NCBI RefSeq assembly: GCF_016741815.1
Contig: NZ_JAERRJ010000002.1
Span: 620,001 to 684,000, forward strand
DNA length: 64,000 nucleotides
Direction: 5' to 3'
DNA from: Nocardia acididurans
GTDB taxonomy: Bacteria > Actinomycetota > Actinomycetes > Mycobacteriales > Mycobacteriaceae
A program made the position numbers and the translations under genes. The notes under the pieces are model-generated. The model did not search any database. It was given only the letters and a program-made list of their open reading frames with translations, and was not told where the DNA came from. Position 1 is the first letter of the stretch, and every line of letters starts with the position of its first letter. This document shows, piece after piece, positions 51,688-60,239 of this stretch.

Positions 51688-52518
51688 ATGCCGGTGTTCG
51701 ATTTTCACGGCGTATCAGTCACCTACGACCACGCCGGCTCCGGGGACCCCGTCGTCTTCCTGCACAATATCGGCGGCGACCGCCGCATCTGGCGCAACCA
51801 GTTCACCGCTCTCGCGGCCACGAACAGCGTGTATGCCCTGGATCTGTTCGGTTACGGCGACTCCGACACCCCGAATTCCGGCTACACCGTCGACAACTAC
51901 GTCGGCCTGGTCTCGGAGTTCCTGGAAGCGCACAATCTGACCGATGTCACCCTGGTCGGCAACTGCTTCGGCAGTGCGCTCTCGCTGCTCTACACCCGGC
52001 GCAAGGCCCAGCGCGTCCGCGCCCTGGTGCTGTGCAGCCCGCTGACGGCCGCCACCGTGCGCCCCACGCCCACCGGCTGGACCCAGCGCGCCGCCCGTCA
52101 CCTGCAGGTCGACGGCGTTCTCGGCCGCACCCGCATCCCCCGGCTGGCCGCCGACTGGGTCGTCAACGAACAGCTCGGCCCGCGCGGTCGCGCGCTGTCC
52201 CCGGAGACGTTCGACATCTTCCGCACCCGCTGGGCCGAACCCCGCCGCCTGCTCCCCCCGGCCGCCATCGCCCGCGATCTGCACCGCCTCGGCGAACTCG
52301 ACACCTTCCAGCCCGATCCCGGCTTCCCGCCCGTCACGGTCATCTGGGGCGCGAAGAACCGCATCCTGTCGGCCGCCGCGGGCGCGCGCCTCAACACCAC
52401 GCTGCGCCCGGCGCGTTCGATCCTGCTGCCCGACTGCGGCCATCTGCTCATGCTGGAGGATCCGGACACCGTCACCTCCGCGATCCGGTCCGCCACGAGA
52501 ACCGCTCTCGCCAGCTGA
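51688..52518 (+). CDS. Alpha/beta hydrolase with cysteine nucleophile beside the nlt-type cluster
   Basis: A 276-residue alpha/beta-fold protein from ATG 51688 (GAGGAGAG upstream). The oxyanion region is VVFLHNIGGDRRIWRNQ. The nucleophile elbow is LVGNCFGSALSL, so C93 replaces the usual serine (or the Asp of OleB). The place where an acid is usual reads VIWGAKNRILS (N224 instead of Asp), while the histidine is present (LPDCGHLLMLED, H252). It is thus not an OleB-type haloalkane-dehalogenase homologue. A role in opening or transferring the beta-lactone, including self-protection, is conceivable; an unrelated neighbour is equally possible. Confidence 0.85.
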   Translation: MPVFDFHGVSVTYDHAGSGDPVVFLHNIGGDRRIWRNQFTALAATNSVYALDLFGYGDSDTPNSGYTVDNYVGLVSEFLEAHNLTDVTLVGNCFGSALSLLYTRRKAQRVRALVLCSPLTAATVRPTPTGWTQRAARHLQVDGVLGRTRIPRLAADWVVNEQLGPRGRALSPETFDIFRTRWAEPRRLLPPAAIARDLHRLGELDTFQPDPGFPPVTVIWGAKNRILSAAAGARLNTTLRPARSILLPDCGHLLMLEDPDTVTSAIRSATRTALAS

Positions 52519-52561
52519 GCGCGCAGGTCGGCCCGCCGCGCGGCGAGTTCGGGAACGGTGG

Positions 52562-53593
52562 CTACACCAGTTCCGGCGTGCGCGCCCGTCTCGAGCGGTA
52601 TTCCTGTGGCGGACAACCCTTCCAGCGCCGGAAGGCCCGGATGAACGAGGCCGCCTCGGCGTATCCGAGGCGGGACGCCACCTGTTCGGTGGTCATGGCG
52701 GTGTGGTCGAGCAGTTCCTCCGACAGCAACTGCCTGACCTCGTCCAGCAGTGCGCGGAAGGAGGTGCCCTCCTCGTGCAGGCGGCGCGACAGCGTGCGCG
52801 GACTCATGAACAGCTCCGCCGCCACCGCCGCCTGATCCGGGATCTCGGCCGGATTGCGGACCAGCAGATCTCGCACGGTGCCCGAAACCCCGGTGCGCGC
52901 ATGGCGTTTCGCGAGCAGATCGCGGCACAGCTGTTCGCAGGTGCTGCGCGCCCATTCGTTGGCCTGCGGCAGCGGGAGGTCGAGGTAGGCGGCGTCGAAG
53001 ACGATTTCGTTGGCGGGGGCGTCGAATTCGGGTTCCACCCCGAACATGGCGCGGTGCCGGGCGGTGTCGGCGGGACGTGGATGCCGGAATCGGATGTGCA
53101 GCACCGGAACCCCCGCGGAGAACAGTTCCCGGCCGATCATCTGGGTGCCGGTCATGACCCGCTCGGCGAGGAAGGCGCGCGCGTCGCGGGGCACCTCGCG
53201 ATCCTCGTAGCGCAGGCGCGCGTGCCCGCCGGATTCGTCGAAGCTCAGCTGCCCGAACACGAACGCGAGTTCGACGTAGCGCAGCGCCACCCCGACGGCG
53301 TCGCGCAGCGTGCGACTGCTGAGCAGCGCCAAACCCAGTGGCCCGTAGAGCGAGACGTGATAGCGGCTGCCCGCCTCCACCCCCAGTCCGGGTTCGGTCC
53401 CGAATGCGGCGAGCAGTGTGCGGATGACCGTCAGCTCCTGGCGCGCGGTGGTCTCCGTGCTCGGCGAGATGACGGATTCCGGATGCAGCCCTGTCCCAGC
53501 CAGACAGGCCGAAGCACTCATTCCGCGCTCCTCGGCCAACTGCGTCAAGATGTGCACGCTGGAGGTGTTCCTCAGCAGATCCCAGTCGAACAT
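52562..53593 (-). CDS. AraC-family transcriptional regulator
   Basis: A 343-residue regulator with an arabinose-binding-like N-terminal domain of the PF12625 type (SASACLAGTGLHPESVISPS; YGPLGLALLSSRTLRDAVGV) and a C-terminal AraC helix-turn-helix from about residue 255 (AVAAELFMSPRTLSRRLHEE; VASRLGYAEAASFIRAFRRW). ATG 53593 follows AAGGG. It is convergent with the hydrolase gene, 43 bases apart. It may regulate the cluster or the hydrolase, but it could also be an independent regulator marking the cluster edge. Confidence 0.92.
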   Translation of the reverse strand: MFDWDLLRNTSSVHILTQLAEERGMSASACLAGTGLHPESVISPSTETTARQELTVIRTLLAAFGTEPGLGVEAGSRYHVSLYGPLGLALLSSRTLRDAVGVALRYVELAFVFGQLSFDESGGHARLRYEDREVPRDARAFLAERVMTGTQMIGRELFSAGVPVLHIRFRHPRPADTARHRAMFGVEPEFDAPANEIVFDAAYLDLPLPQANEWARSTCEQLCRDLLAKRHARTGVSGTVRDLLVRNPAEIPDQAAVAAELFMSPRTLSRRLHEEGTSFRALLDEVRQLLSEELLDHTAMTTEQVASRLGYAEAASFIRAFRRWKGCPPQEYRSRRARTPELV

Positions 53594-53839
53594 GTACCCA
53601 TGACCCTTACAAACGCCTGTCCGATGCCCCCGTGGTCTGGCGAAACATATCAACTCCGGGACCGTTTCGGGGCCGAAAATCCCGTCTGGGTCAGATAAGT
53701 CGACCGCGCCTCGACACTACCGCGAAACTCCGAGAAAACGCGACACGAATCGTCACGTAACGAAAGCTGTAGCAAGACACGATGGATCACACACCCGTGC
53801 CGCCCGGGTCGGGTTCGAGTGATCGAGGATTTCAGCACC

Positions 53840-54019
53840 ATGAGCACACCGGTTGTTCTGCTCGCGATCGTCCTGGCCGCGGCGGCATTCGGTCTAGGGG
53901 TGTGGCTCGGCGTGCGGTCGGTCACCGATCAGCCGCCGCTGCCCGGTGAGTATCCGGAGGCGCAGATCACCGAGCGCAAGCGGCAGGGCTCCTGGTGGCA
54001 TCCGGTGCGCGCCCGCTAG
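53840..54019 (+). CDS. Small single-helix membrane protein
   Basis: A 59-residue protein: a hydrophobic helix at residues 4-27 (VVLLAIVLAAAAFGLGVWLG) and a polar, basic tail (TERKRQGSWWHPVRAR). ATG 53840 lies 10 bases after GAGGA; a GTG at 53819 would add seven residues. It precedes the SDR gene by 10 bases and may be cotranscribed. No function known. Confidence 0.6.
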   Translation: MSTPVVLLAIVLAAAAFGLGVWLGVRSVTDQPPLPGEYPEAQITERKRQGSWWHPVRAR

Positions 54020-54029
54020 CGTTGGCCGC

Positions 54030-54845
54030 ATGAGCAGCACTTCGACCCGGACCGTGGTGGTCACCGGCGCATCGTCGGGTATCGGCAGGGCCGCCGCGGC
54101 GGCGTTCGCGGCACGCGGCCACAAGGTGATCGGCACCAGCCGCAATCCCGAGACGATCCCCGACGCCGACCGGCTGCCCGGTATCGAGTACCGAGCCCTG
54201 GACCTCACCGACCGCGAGTCGGTCACCCGCTTCGTGAACGAACTCGGCGCGGTCGACGTGCTCGTCAACAATGCCGGCGAGAGTCAGGCCGGGCCGCTGG
54301 CCGAACTGCCGGGCGACGCCATCGAAAGACTGTTCCAGCTCAATGTTTTCGGAGCCGTGGCACTCACGCAGGCGGTGCTGCCGGGTATGCGCGAGCGCGG
54401 GTACGGGCGCGTGATCATGATCGGATCCATGCTGGGCAGCTTCCCCATGCCGTACCGGTCCTCCTACGTGGCGACCAAGGCGGCGCTGCGCGAGTTCGCG
54501 ACCGCTGCCCGATTCGAGGAGTCGCCGTTCGGCGTCTGGCTGACCACGGTCGAACCGGGCCAGATCGACACCGGATTGCGCGAGCGGCGCACCAAGTACC
54601 TGGACGAGGGTTCGCCGCACACAACGGATTTCACCAAGTTCATGGAGGTTCTGGACGACAAGCAGGCCAAAGGCATTACGCCGGAACGGGTTGCGGAAAC
54701 CATCGTGGCGGCCGCGGCGGCGGGTCGCCCCAAGCCGCTGTACGCGGTGGGCAGCAACGCGCCGGTGCTGTTCGCGGTGCGACGGCTGTTGCCGCGCTCG
54801 GTGATGGAGCGAATCATCGCCGCCGCGTACGGACTTCGCCGCTAG
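54030..54845 (+). CDS. Short-chain dehydrogenase/reductase
   Basis: A 271-residue classical SDR: cofactor motif VVTGASSGIGRAAAAAFA, DVLVNNAGESQAG, catalytic Ser in MIGSMLGSFP and YVATKAALREF with the Tyr/Lys pair. The segment after the active site (VEPGQIDTGLRERR) is as in oxidoreductases acting on hydroxylated lipids or steroids, but the substrate is not predictable. Its TAG stop shares CTAG with the stop of the convergent TetR gene. Confidence 0.9.
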   Translation: MSSTSTRTVVVTGASSGIGRAAAAAFAARGHKVIGTSRNPETIPDADRLPGIEYRALDLTDRESVTRFVNELGAVDVLVNNAGESQAGPLAELPGDAIERLFQLNVFGAVALTQAVLPGMRERGYGRVIMIGSMLGSFPMPYRSSYVATKAALREFATAARFEESPFGVWLTTVEPGQIDTGLRERRTKYLDEGSPHTTDFTKFMEVLDDKQAKGITPERVAETIVAAAAAGRPKPLYAVGSNAPVLFAVRRLLPRSVMERIIAAAYGLRR

Positions 54846-55486
54846 AACGCCTCGGGGGCGTCGCTCAGCAGGGGCATGATCAGGGCGAGGACACGCTCGG
54901 AGTCGTAGCGCTCCGGGTCGTCCAGCACCAGCCGGGCCAGGGTCTGGATCACGCCCTGCAGCAGTTGCACCAGGACATCCGGATCCACCTGCGCGGCATC
55001 GGCGGGCCGGTCGGCCAGCCAGTCGGAGAACAGGCGGCGCATGGGGGTACGCAGTTCGTCGCGGGCCCGGCCGACCCGCTCGCGTAGTAGCGGCGGCACC
55101 CCGTCGATCGGGAAGTAGACCAGCCGCCAGGTGGCGGGCATGGCGCGCACCTCGGCCAGGAACCGACCCAGCCCGACCGAAACCGCCTGCACCACAGTGG
55201 TTTCAGCGGTGATCGCGGCGACCGAGCGGGCGACGGCGGCGTGCATGCGCGTCGTCTCCCGGTCGATCAGCTCACGCAGCACATCGTCGCGACTGCCGAA
55301 CAGGTCGTAGACCACCGGCCGGGTGACATCGCTGCGTTCGGCGACGGCGGCGATGGACACGGCGGTGAAACCGCTCTCGGCCACGATGCCCAGGGCCGCG
55401 TCCAGGAGTTGCTCCCGGCGTTCGACGGGTGAAAGCCGTTTGGCATAGCGCCTTTTGGGGGCGCCGCTGCGCACGATCCTAGGCAC
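54842..55486 (-). CDS. TetR-family regulator, second of an overlapping pair
   Basis: A 214-residue TetR protein: LSPVERREQLLDAALGIVAE, then VAERSDVTRPVVYDLFGSRD, and a C-terminal ligand domain with AMPATWRLVYFPIDGVPPLL. GTG 55486 overlaps the end of the upstream TetR gene by 8 bases, so both are made from one transcript. The basic extension before the DNA-binding domain (APKRRYAKR) is unusual for the family. The two regulators share the motif ATWRLVxFxxDGxPP and are probably paralogues. Confidence 0.9.
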   Translation of the reverse strand: MPRIVRSGAPKRRYAKRLSPVERREQLLDAALGIVAESGFTAVSIAAVAERSDVTRPVVYDLFGSRDDVLRELIDRETTRMHAAVARSVAAITAETTVVQAVSVGLGRFLAEVRAMPATWRLVYFPIDGVPPLLRERVGRARDELRTPMRRLFSDWLADRPADAAQVDPDVLVQLLQGVIQTLARLVLDDPERYDSERVLALIMPLLSDAPEAF

Positions 55487-56081
55487 CGGCGGGCCCTTCC
55501 GCGATGCCGAAATGCGCGGCGGTGCGCCGCACCATCCAGCGCAGCGTGCTCGACACCTGGGCGCGATCCACACTCGGATCGTGCACCAGCAGCCGCGCCG
55601 CGGTCTCGCTGACGCTGATCACGCCGTGGCTGAGCAGTTCGGTGTCGATGCGCTGTTCGCCACGCACGGAAAGCATTCCGAGCAGCAGATGGGTCTGCTG
55701 CCGGATGCCCTCGCGACCGCGTTCGATGCGCTCGTAGGTGGCCGGTGGCATGCCGTCGCCGCGCATGAACACCAGCCGCCAGGTCTCCGGCGCGGAGGCC
55801 ACCAGATCGAGGAAGACGTCCACCGCGCGTTCCGCGACGGCCACGGGATCGTCGTCGGGCGTGAGTTCGGGTGTGGCGTCGACCGACATGGCCAGCACCC
55901 GCTCCGCCTCGCGCTCGAGCAGGGCCTCGAACAGTTCGTCGCGATCGGCGAATTCGGCGTACAGCGCCGGGCGGGTGATCCCGGCCGCGCGGGCGATGGC
56001 GTGCATGCTCGCACCGGCGTACCCGTCGCGCACGATGAGGCCCCGCGCGGCGTCGAGAATCCGCTCCCGTCGCTCGGACAC
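55479..56081 (-). CDS. TetR-family regulator, first of an overlapping pair
   Basis: A 200-residue TetR protein: RRERILDAARGLIVRDGYAG, HAIARAAGITRPALYAEFAD and the C-terminal ETWRLVFMRGDGMPPATYER. The start is GTG 56081 with AAGGAG upstream. It is divergent from the mce operon across 383 bases and precedes a paralogue in an overlapping arrangement. The pair could act as a heterodimer. Regulation of the mce operon is plausible from position only. Confidence 0.9.
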   Translation of the reverse strand: MSERRERILDAARGLIVRDGYAGASMHAIARAAGITRPALYAEFADRDELFEALLEREAERVLAMSVDATPELTPDDDPVAVAERAVDVFLDLVASAPETWRLVFMRGDGMPPATYERIERGREGIRQQTHLLLGMLSVRGEQRIDTELLSHGVISVSETAARLLVHDPSVDRAQVSSTLRWMVRRTAAHFGIAEGPAGA

Positions 56082-56464
56082 CGCACTCCTTCTCCGATTC
56101 CAGCCGGGCCGCCGTCGGCGTCCGGTGCGGCCAGTGTACGCAGTGGCCTACGGCCGGTCGCGGCCCGCTCCGGGAATCGAATTGTGCTATATCCCAATCC
56201 GGTTCACCTCCGACCGCGGTCCGCTCGCAGTATTGCGTTCTCATTCTTACCCGTTGAATTCCTGTCGCCCGAACAGATTGCGAAATACGGCAATATGTCT
56301 GGGACGGTTCGGATAACCTCGATCATGTGCACCCCGCCCGGCGCATCCAATCCGGCCCACATGGCTCCGTTTCAAATTTACAGCGATGTTTTCACTATCC
56401 ACCCGGGCCGGCTTCCGGTCCGATGTGCGCCGCGGCCAAGGGGTGAGCAAGGGAGGGAACAGCG
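56082..56464. promoter_or_regulatory. 383-base divergent region before the mce operon
   Basis: No gene is seen. The AT-richer middle (about 56220-56380) must carry the promoters of the TetR pair and the mce operon. One inverted repeat, ATTGC-GAAATACG-GCAAT at 56277-56294, is a weak operator candidate. The yrbEA ribosome site GGGAGGGAA closes the region. Confidence 0.45.
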
Positions 56465-57307
56465 ATGCCCCAGTCGCCGCCCCCGCGGGGCGACACGGCC
56501 CTGCACATAGTCCGGAAGAACTTCTCCGACACCGCCCTGTCGAGCCTGCGCACCTTCGGGCGCACCGTCGAACTGGCGGTCGAATCCCTGCGCGGCACCG
56601 TCACCGATATCGCCTCCGGCCGCTTCCCCTGGCGCGAAATGCTGCACCAGGCCTGGTATCTCATCACCGTCACCGCCCTGCCCGCCATTCTCATGGCCGT
56701 GCCGTTCGGCGTCGTGGTCTCGGTGCAGGTGGGCAATCTGATCCATCAGATCGGCGCGGACTCGCTCATCGGCGCGGCCGGCGGACTGGGCGTCATCCAG
56801 CAGGGCGCGCCCATCGCCACCGGGCTGCTGCTAGGCGGCGCGGGAGCCTCGGCCATCGCCTCGGATCTCGGCGCGCGCACCGTGCGCGACGAGATCGACG
56901 CCCTGCGCGTCATGGGCATTTCGCCGGTGCACCGCCTGGTGATACCGCGCGTGGTCGCCATGGTGTTCGTCGCGCCGCTGCTGAATGTGCTCATCATCTT
57001 CGTCGGCATTGTCGCCGGATATGTGGTGGCCATCAGCGCGCAGAATGTGACGCCGGGAAGTTACTGGGCGACTTTCGGCGCGTTCACCGTCCTCGCGGAT
57101 GTGTGGATTTCCCTCGCGAAAGCAATTCTTTTCGGATTCATCGTGGTGATCGTCGCCTGTCAGCGTGGACTGGAGGCGCGCGGCGGCCCGCGCGGCGTGG
57201 CCGACGGAGTGAACGCCGCGGTGGTGCTGTCGGTGGCGGCCATCATCGTGGTCAATCTGGTGATCACCCAGGTGGTCACCATGTTCCTGCCGATGCGGGT
57301 GGCGTGA
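56465..57307 (+). CDS. yrbEA: MlaE/YrbE-family permease A of an mce operon
   Basis: A 280-residue integral membrane protein with the MlaE fold: PFGVVVSVQVGNLIHQIG, the conserved ASAIASDLGARTVRDEIDAL (EExDAL-type motif as DEIDALRVMG) and HRLVIPRVVAMVFVAPLL. With YrbEB it forms the permease of the Mce lipid importer, energised by an MceG-type ATPase encoded elsewhere. ATG 56465 follows GGGAGGGAA. It is the first gene of an eight-gene coupled operon. Confidence 0.95.
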   Translation: MPQSPPPRGDTALHIVRKNFSDTALSSLRTFGRTVELAVESLRGTVTDIASGRFPWREMLHQAWYLITVTALPAILMAVPFGVVVSVQVGNLIHQIGADSLIGAAGGLGVIQQGAPIATGLLLGGAGASAIASDLGARTVRDEIDALRVMGISPVHRLVIPRVVAMVFVAPLLNVLIIFVGIVAGYVVAISAQNVTPGSYWATFGAFTVLADVWISLAKAILFGFIVVIVACQRGLEARGGPRGVADGVNAAVVLSVAAIIVVNLVITQVVTMFLPMRVA

Positions 57308-58173
57308 TGACGGCGACTCCCCACACGCCCCGGGGCCTCGGCTGGGCGGGCAAGCTGTATCGGCGCCGGGAAAAAGCACTCACACCGCTGGAGAACGCCG
57401 GATTCATGCTCGGCTTCACGGCGCTCGCACTGGGCGGAATTCCATTGGCGCTGCGCCGGTACCGCAATCAGACCATGCGCACCATCACCGATATGACCTG
57501 GGGGCGCGGGTCTTTCATCGTCGGCGGCGGCACCGTGCCCATGCTGGTGGTGCTGGGCGTCTCCATCGGCGCGGGGGTCGGAATCCAGTCCTACGCGGCG
57601 CTGGATCTGCTCGGGCTCGGCTCGGTGTCGGGGGTGGTGTCGGCCTTCGCCAACACGCGGGAACTCGCGCCCATCGCCGCGGCCGTCGGCTTCGCCGCGC
57701 AGGCCGGCTGCCGGATGACCGCGGAGATCGGCTCCATGCGCATCGCCGAGGAGATCGACGCCATCGAATCCTTCGGGCTGCGGTCGATCCCGTTCGTGGT
57801 CAGTACCCGGGTGATCGCCGGGGCCATCGCCATCGTGCCGACCTTCCTCATCGCCCTGATCCTGTCGTACCTGTCCTGCTCGGCGGTGATCGTGCTGCTG
57901 CACGGGCAGGCGGGCGGGGTCTACGACCACTACTTCTTCCAATTCACCAGCGGCTATGACGTTTTCGCGGCGGTGGTGAAGATCCTGGTGTTCGGCGTGG
58001 CGGTGATCCTGATCCACTGCTACTACGGGTTCTTCGCCTCCGGCGGGCCCGAGGGCGTGGGCATCGCCTCGGGGCGTGCGGTGCGGGCCAGTTTCGTCGC
58101 CATCGTCGGATTGGACATGGTGCTGACGCTGCTGCTGTGGGGCGTCAACTCCGCCATCGAGTTCCCGGGGTAG
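57307..58173 (+). CDS. yrbEB: MlaE/YrbE-family permease B of an mce operon
   Basis: A 288-residue membrane protein homologous to YrbEA, with FANTRELAPIAAAVGFAAQA, CRMTAEIGSMRIAEEIDAIE and ESFGLRSIPFVVSTRVIAGA. Its ATG at 57307 shares ATGA with the YrbEA stop. It pairs with YrbEA in the inner membrane to move lipids delivered by the Mce proteins. Three bases separate its stop from the mceA start. Confidence 0.95.
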   Translation: MTATPHTPRGLGWAGKLYRRREKALTPLENAGFMLGFTALALGGIPLALRRYRNQTMRTITDMTWGRGSFIVGGGTVPMLVVLGVSIGAGVGIQSYAALDLLGLGSVSGVVSAFANTRELAPIAAAVGFAAQAGCRMTAEIGSMRIAEEIDAIESFGLRSIPFVVSTRVIAGAIAIVPTFLIALILSYLSCSAVIVLLHGQAGGVYDHYFFQFTSGYDVFAAVVKILVFGVAVILIHCYYGFFASGGPEGVGIASGRAVRASFVAIVGLDMVLTLLLWGVNSAIEFPG

Positions 58174-58176
58174 CCG

Positions 58177-59220
58177 ATGCCGAACTATTCGATTCCCGGG
58201 GTGAATCTCAGCAGGCGCATCGCACTGGCGCTGGGGGTGGTCGCTGTGGTGCTGGCGGTGGTCGCGACCTGCTCGTGGACGGCGTTCACGGGCCGGGAAC
58301 CGCCCGACCGCATCGGCATTCAGCTGCACACCGACCAGACCGGCGAGGGCATCGTGGCCGGAACCTCGGTGCGCTACGACGGGGTCGCCGTCGGGAAGAT
58401 CACCGCGGTGGAGGCTGTCGGACAGGGGCGTCAGCTGCTCACCCTGGACCTCGACCGGTCCCAAACCGCCGGTCTCACCGACACTTTCACCGTCGACTAC
58501 GCACCGGAGAACCTGTTCGGCATCAGCACCGTGGCGCTGCGCTCGTCCACCGGCGGCATGCCGCTGCGCGACGGGCAGGTGATCGACCTGGCGGGCCGCA
58601 CCGAGGACGTCACCATGGGCGCGCTGCTGCGCACCCTCACCCAGGCCGCCACCGAGGTGCTCACGCCCAAACTGTCCGAGCTCATCACCCAGATCAATAC
58701 CGATCTGCGGGCCTTCACGCCCATGCTGCAGGCGGTGATCAGCGTGAGTCGCGCCATCGCCGACACCCAGCGGTACCCGTCGTCGTTCCTGATCGCCGAA
58801 TACGCCTCGTTCCTGGAGGGATTCGGCGAATTCACCTCCGCCACCTTCAAACTCTCGGCGGCGCTGCTGGATATCGAGATCTTCCAGACCGAACGCGAGC
58901 GGTACAACGTCTCGGTCGGCGTGATCCGCAACGGCGTCCTGCTGGGGGCGGCGGATCTGTTCAACATGCTCGACAAGCACCTGCACGGGCTGATTCCCGC
59001 ACTCACGCCGACCGTGCAGGCCATCACCGGCACCCTGCCCGACCCCGCCCGCTCGCACGCCGAACTCACCGAGCTGCTCCAGCGGCTGGACCGGATCTTC
59101 GCCGACACTCCCGACGGACCGACGGTGAATGTCGAAGTGGCACTGCGGGGTATGCCCGGACTGGCGGTGCCGCTGCTCGGGCAGCAGGCGGTCACCGCAC
59201 TCACCGGGGGGATGCCATGA
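58177..59220 (+). CDS. mceA: MceA-family cell-envelope lipid-transfer protein
   Basis: A 347-residue protein with an N-terminal helix (IALALGVVAVVLAVVATCSW), an MCE domain at about residues 38-120 (GTSVRYDGVAVGKITAVEAV; LFGISTVALRSSTGGMPLRD) and a helical C-terminal region that would build the transport needle with the other Mce subunits. Which of the several Nocardia mce loci this corresponds to cannot be told, so the number is omitted. Confidence 0.93.
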   Translation: MPNYSIPGVNLSRRIALALGVVAVVLAVVATCSWTAFTGREPPDRIGIQLHTDQTGEGIVAGTSVRYDGVAVGKITAVEAVGQGRQLLTLDLDRSQTAGLTDTFTVDYAPENLFGISTVALRSSTGGMPLRDGQVIDLAGRTEDVTMGALLRTLTQAATEVLTPKLSELITQINTDLRAFTPMLQAVISVSRAIADTQRYPSSFLIAEYASFLEGFGEFTSATFKLSAALLDIEIFQTERERYNVSVGVIRNGVLLGAADLFNMLDKHLHGLIPALTPTVQAITGTLPDPARSHAELTELLQRLDRIFADTPDGPTVNVEVALRGMPGLAVPLLGQQAVTALTGGMP

Positions 59221-60239
59221 AACAGGGATCGACCCGCGGCGTGATCGTGCGGCTGGTGCTGTTCACCGCGGCCATGGTGGCGCTGCTGCTCGTGGTGATC
59301 AGTGCCATCCTGCGGCCGGTGCGCGGTGAAACACGGGACTACCGGGCGGAATTCAGCGATGTGAGCGGACTGAAGAAGGGCGATGACGTCCGCATGTACG
59401 GGGTGCAGGTGGGCAAGGTCACCGGTATCGAACTCGACGGCTCCCGCGCGATCGTGACCTTCAGCCTGCAGCGGGACCGGCCGCTGTACGCCAGCAGCGG
59501 GCTGGCCATCCGCTACCAAACCCTCACCGGCCAGCGGTATGTCGATGTGCGCCAACCCGAGGAGCCCGGTGCGCCACTGCAGCCGGGATCAACGATTCCG
59601 GCCGAGAAGACCGTGCCGTCGTTCGACATCACGCAGTTGTTCAACGGATTACAGCCCGTGCTGCGGGAATTCTCGCCCGGTGCGCTCAACCAGTTCGCGG
59701 AGAGCGTGCTCGCCGTCATCGAGGGCAACGGCAGCGGAATCGGGCCCGCCCTGGACGCTTTCGAGAATCTGAGCCGCTACGTGTCCGACCGGCAGACCGT
59801 GCTGTCGGTGATCGTGGCGAACCTGCAGAACATCTCGGCACAGATCGGCGGCAAGTCACCACATCTGATCACGCTGCTGCGCGGGCTCGCCGATGTCTTC
59901 ACCGCCTTCAGCATCGAACTGGATGGGCTGCTGGAGTTCTCCGATTCCGCGCCGACCGCACTGGGACCGCTCAACAGCCTGCTGAAAACCCTGGGCTTCA
60001 CCGAGAAGACGAATCCGAATCTGGAAGAGGATCTGCGACTGCTGTTCCCGGATCAGCAGCAGGCGCTGGAGGTGCTGGACCGGCTACCGGGACTGCTGCA
60101 GGCGATGGCCAACCTGCTGCCGCCCGCCGATTCCACCAGCAATGCCATCGATCTCAGCTGTTCCAAGGGCGCCGCCGAGGTTCCGACCCCGATCGCTGTG
60201 CTCATCGCCGGTCAGAGGGTCTCGATATGCAAGAACTGA
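59217..60239 (+). CDS. mceB: MceB-family protein
   Basis: A 340-residue protein with one N-terminal helix (LVLFTAAMVALLLVVISAIL), MCE domain SGLKKGDDVRMYGVQVGKVT through YQTLTGQRYVDVRQPE, a long helical middle and a C-terminal pair of cysteines (DLSCSKGAAEV; VSICKN) that may form a disulfide, as in many MceB proteins. ATG 59217 overlaps the mceA stop (ATGA). Its 3' end overlaps mceC by 13 bases. Confidence 0.93.
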   Translation: MKQGSTRGVIVRLVLFTAAMVALLLVVISAILRPVRGETRDYRAEFSDVSGLKKGDDVRMYGVQVGKVTGIELDGSRAIVTFSLQRDRPLYASSGLAIRYQTLTGQRYVDVRQPEEPGAPLQPGSTIPAEKTVPSFDITQLFNGLQPVLREFSPGALNQFAESVLAVIEGNGSGIGPALDAFENLSRYVSDRQTVLSVIVANLQNISAQIGGKSPHLITLLRGLADVFTAFSIELDGLLEFSDSAPTALGPLNSLLKTLGFTEKTNPNLEEDLRLLFPDQQQALEVLDRLPGLLQAMANLLPPADSTSNAIDLSCSKGAAEVPTPIAVLIAGQRVSICKN

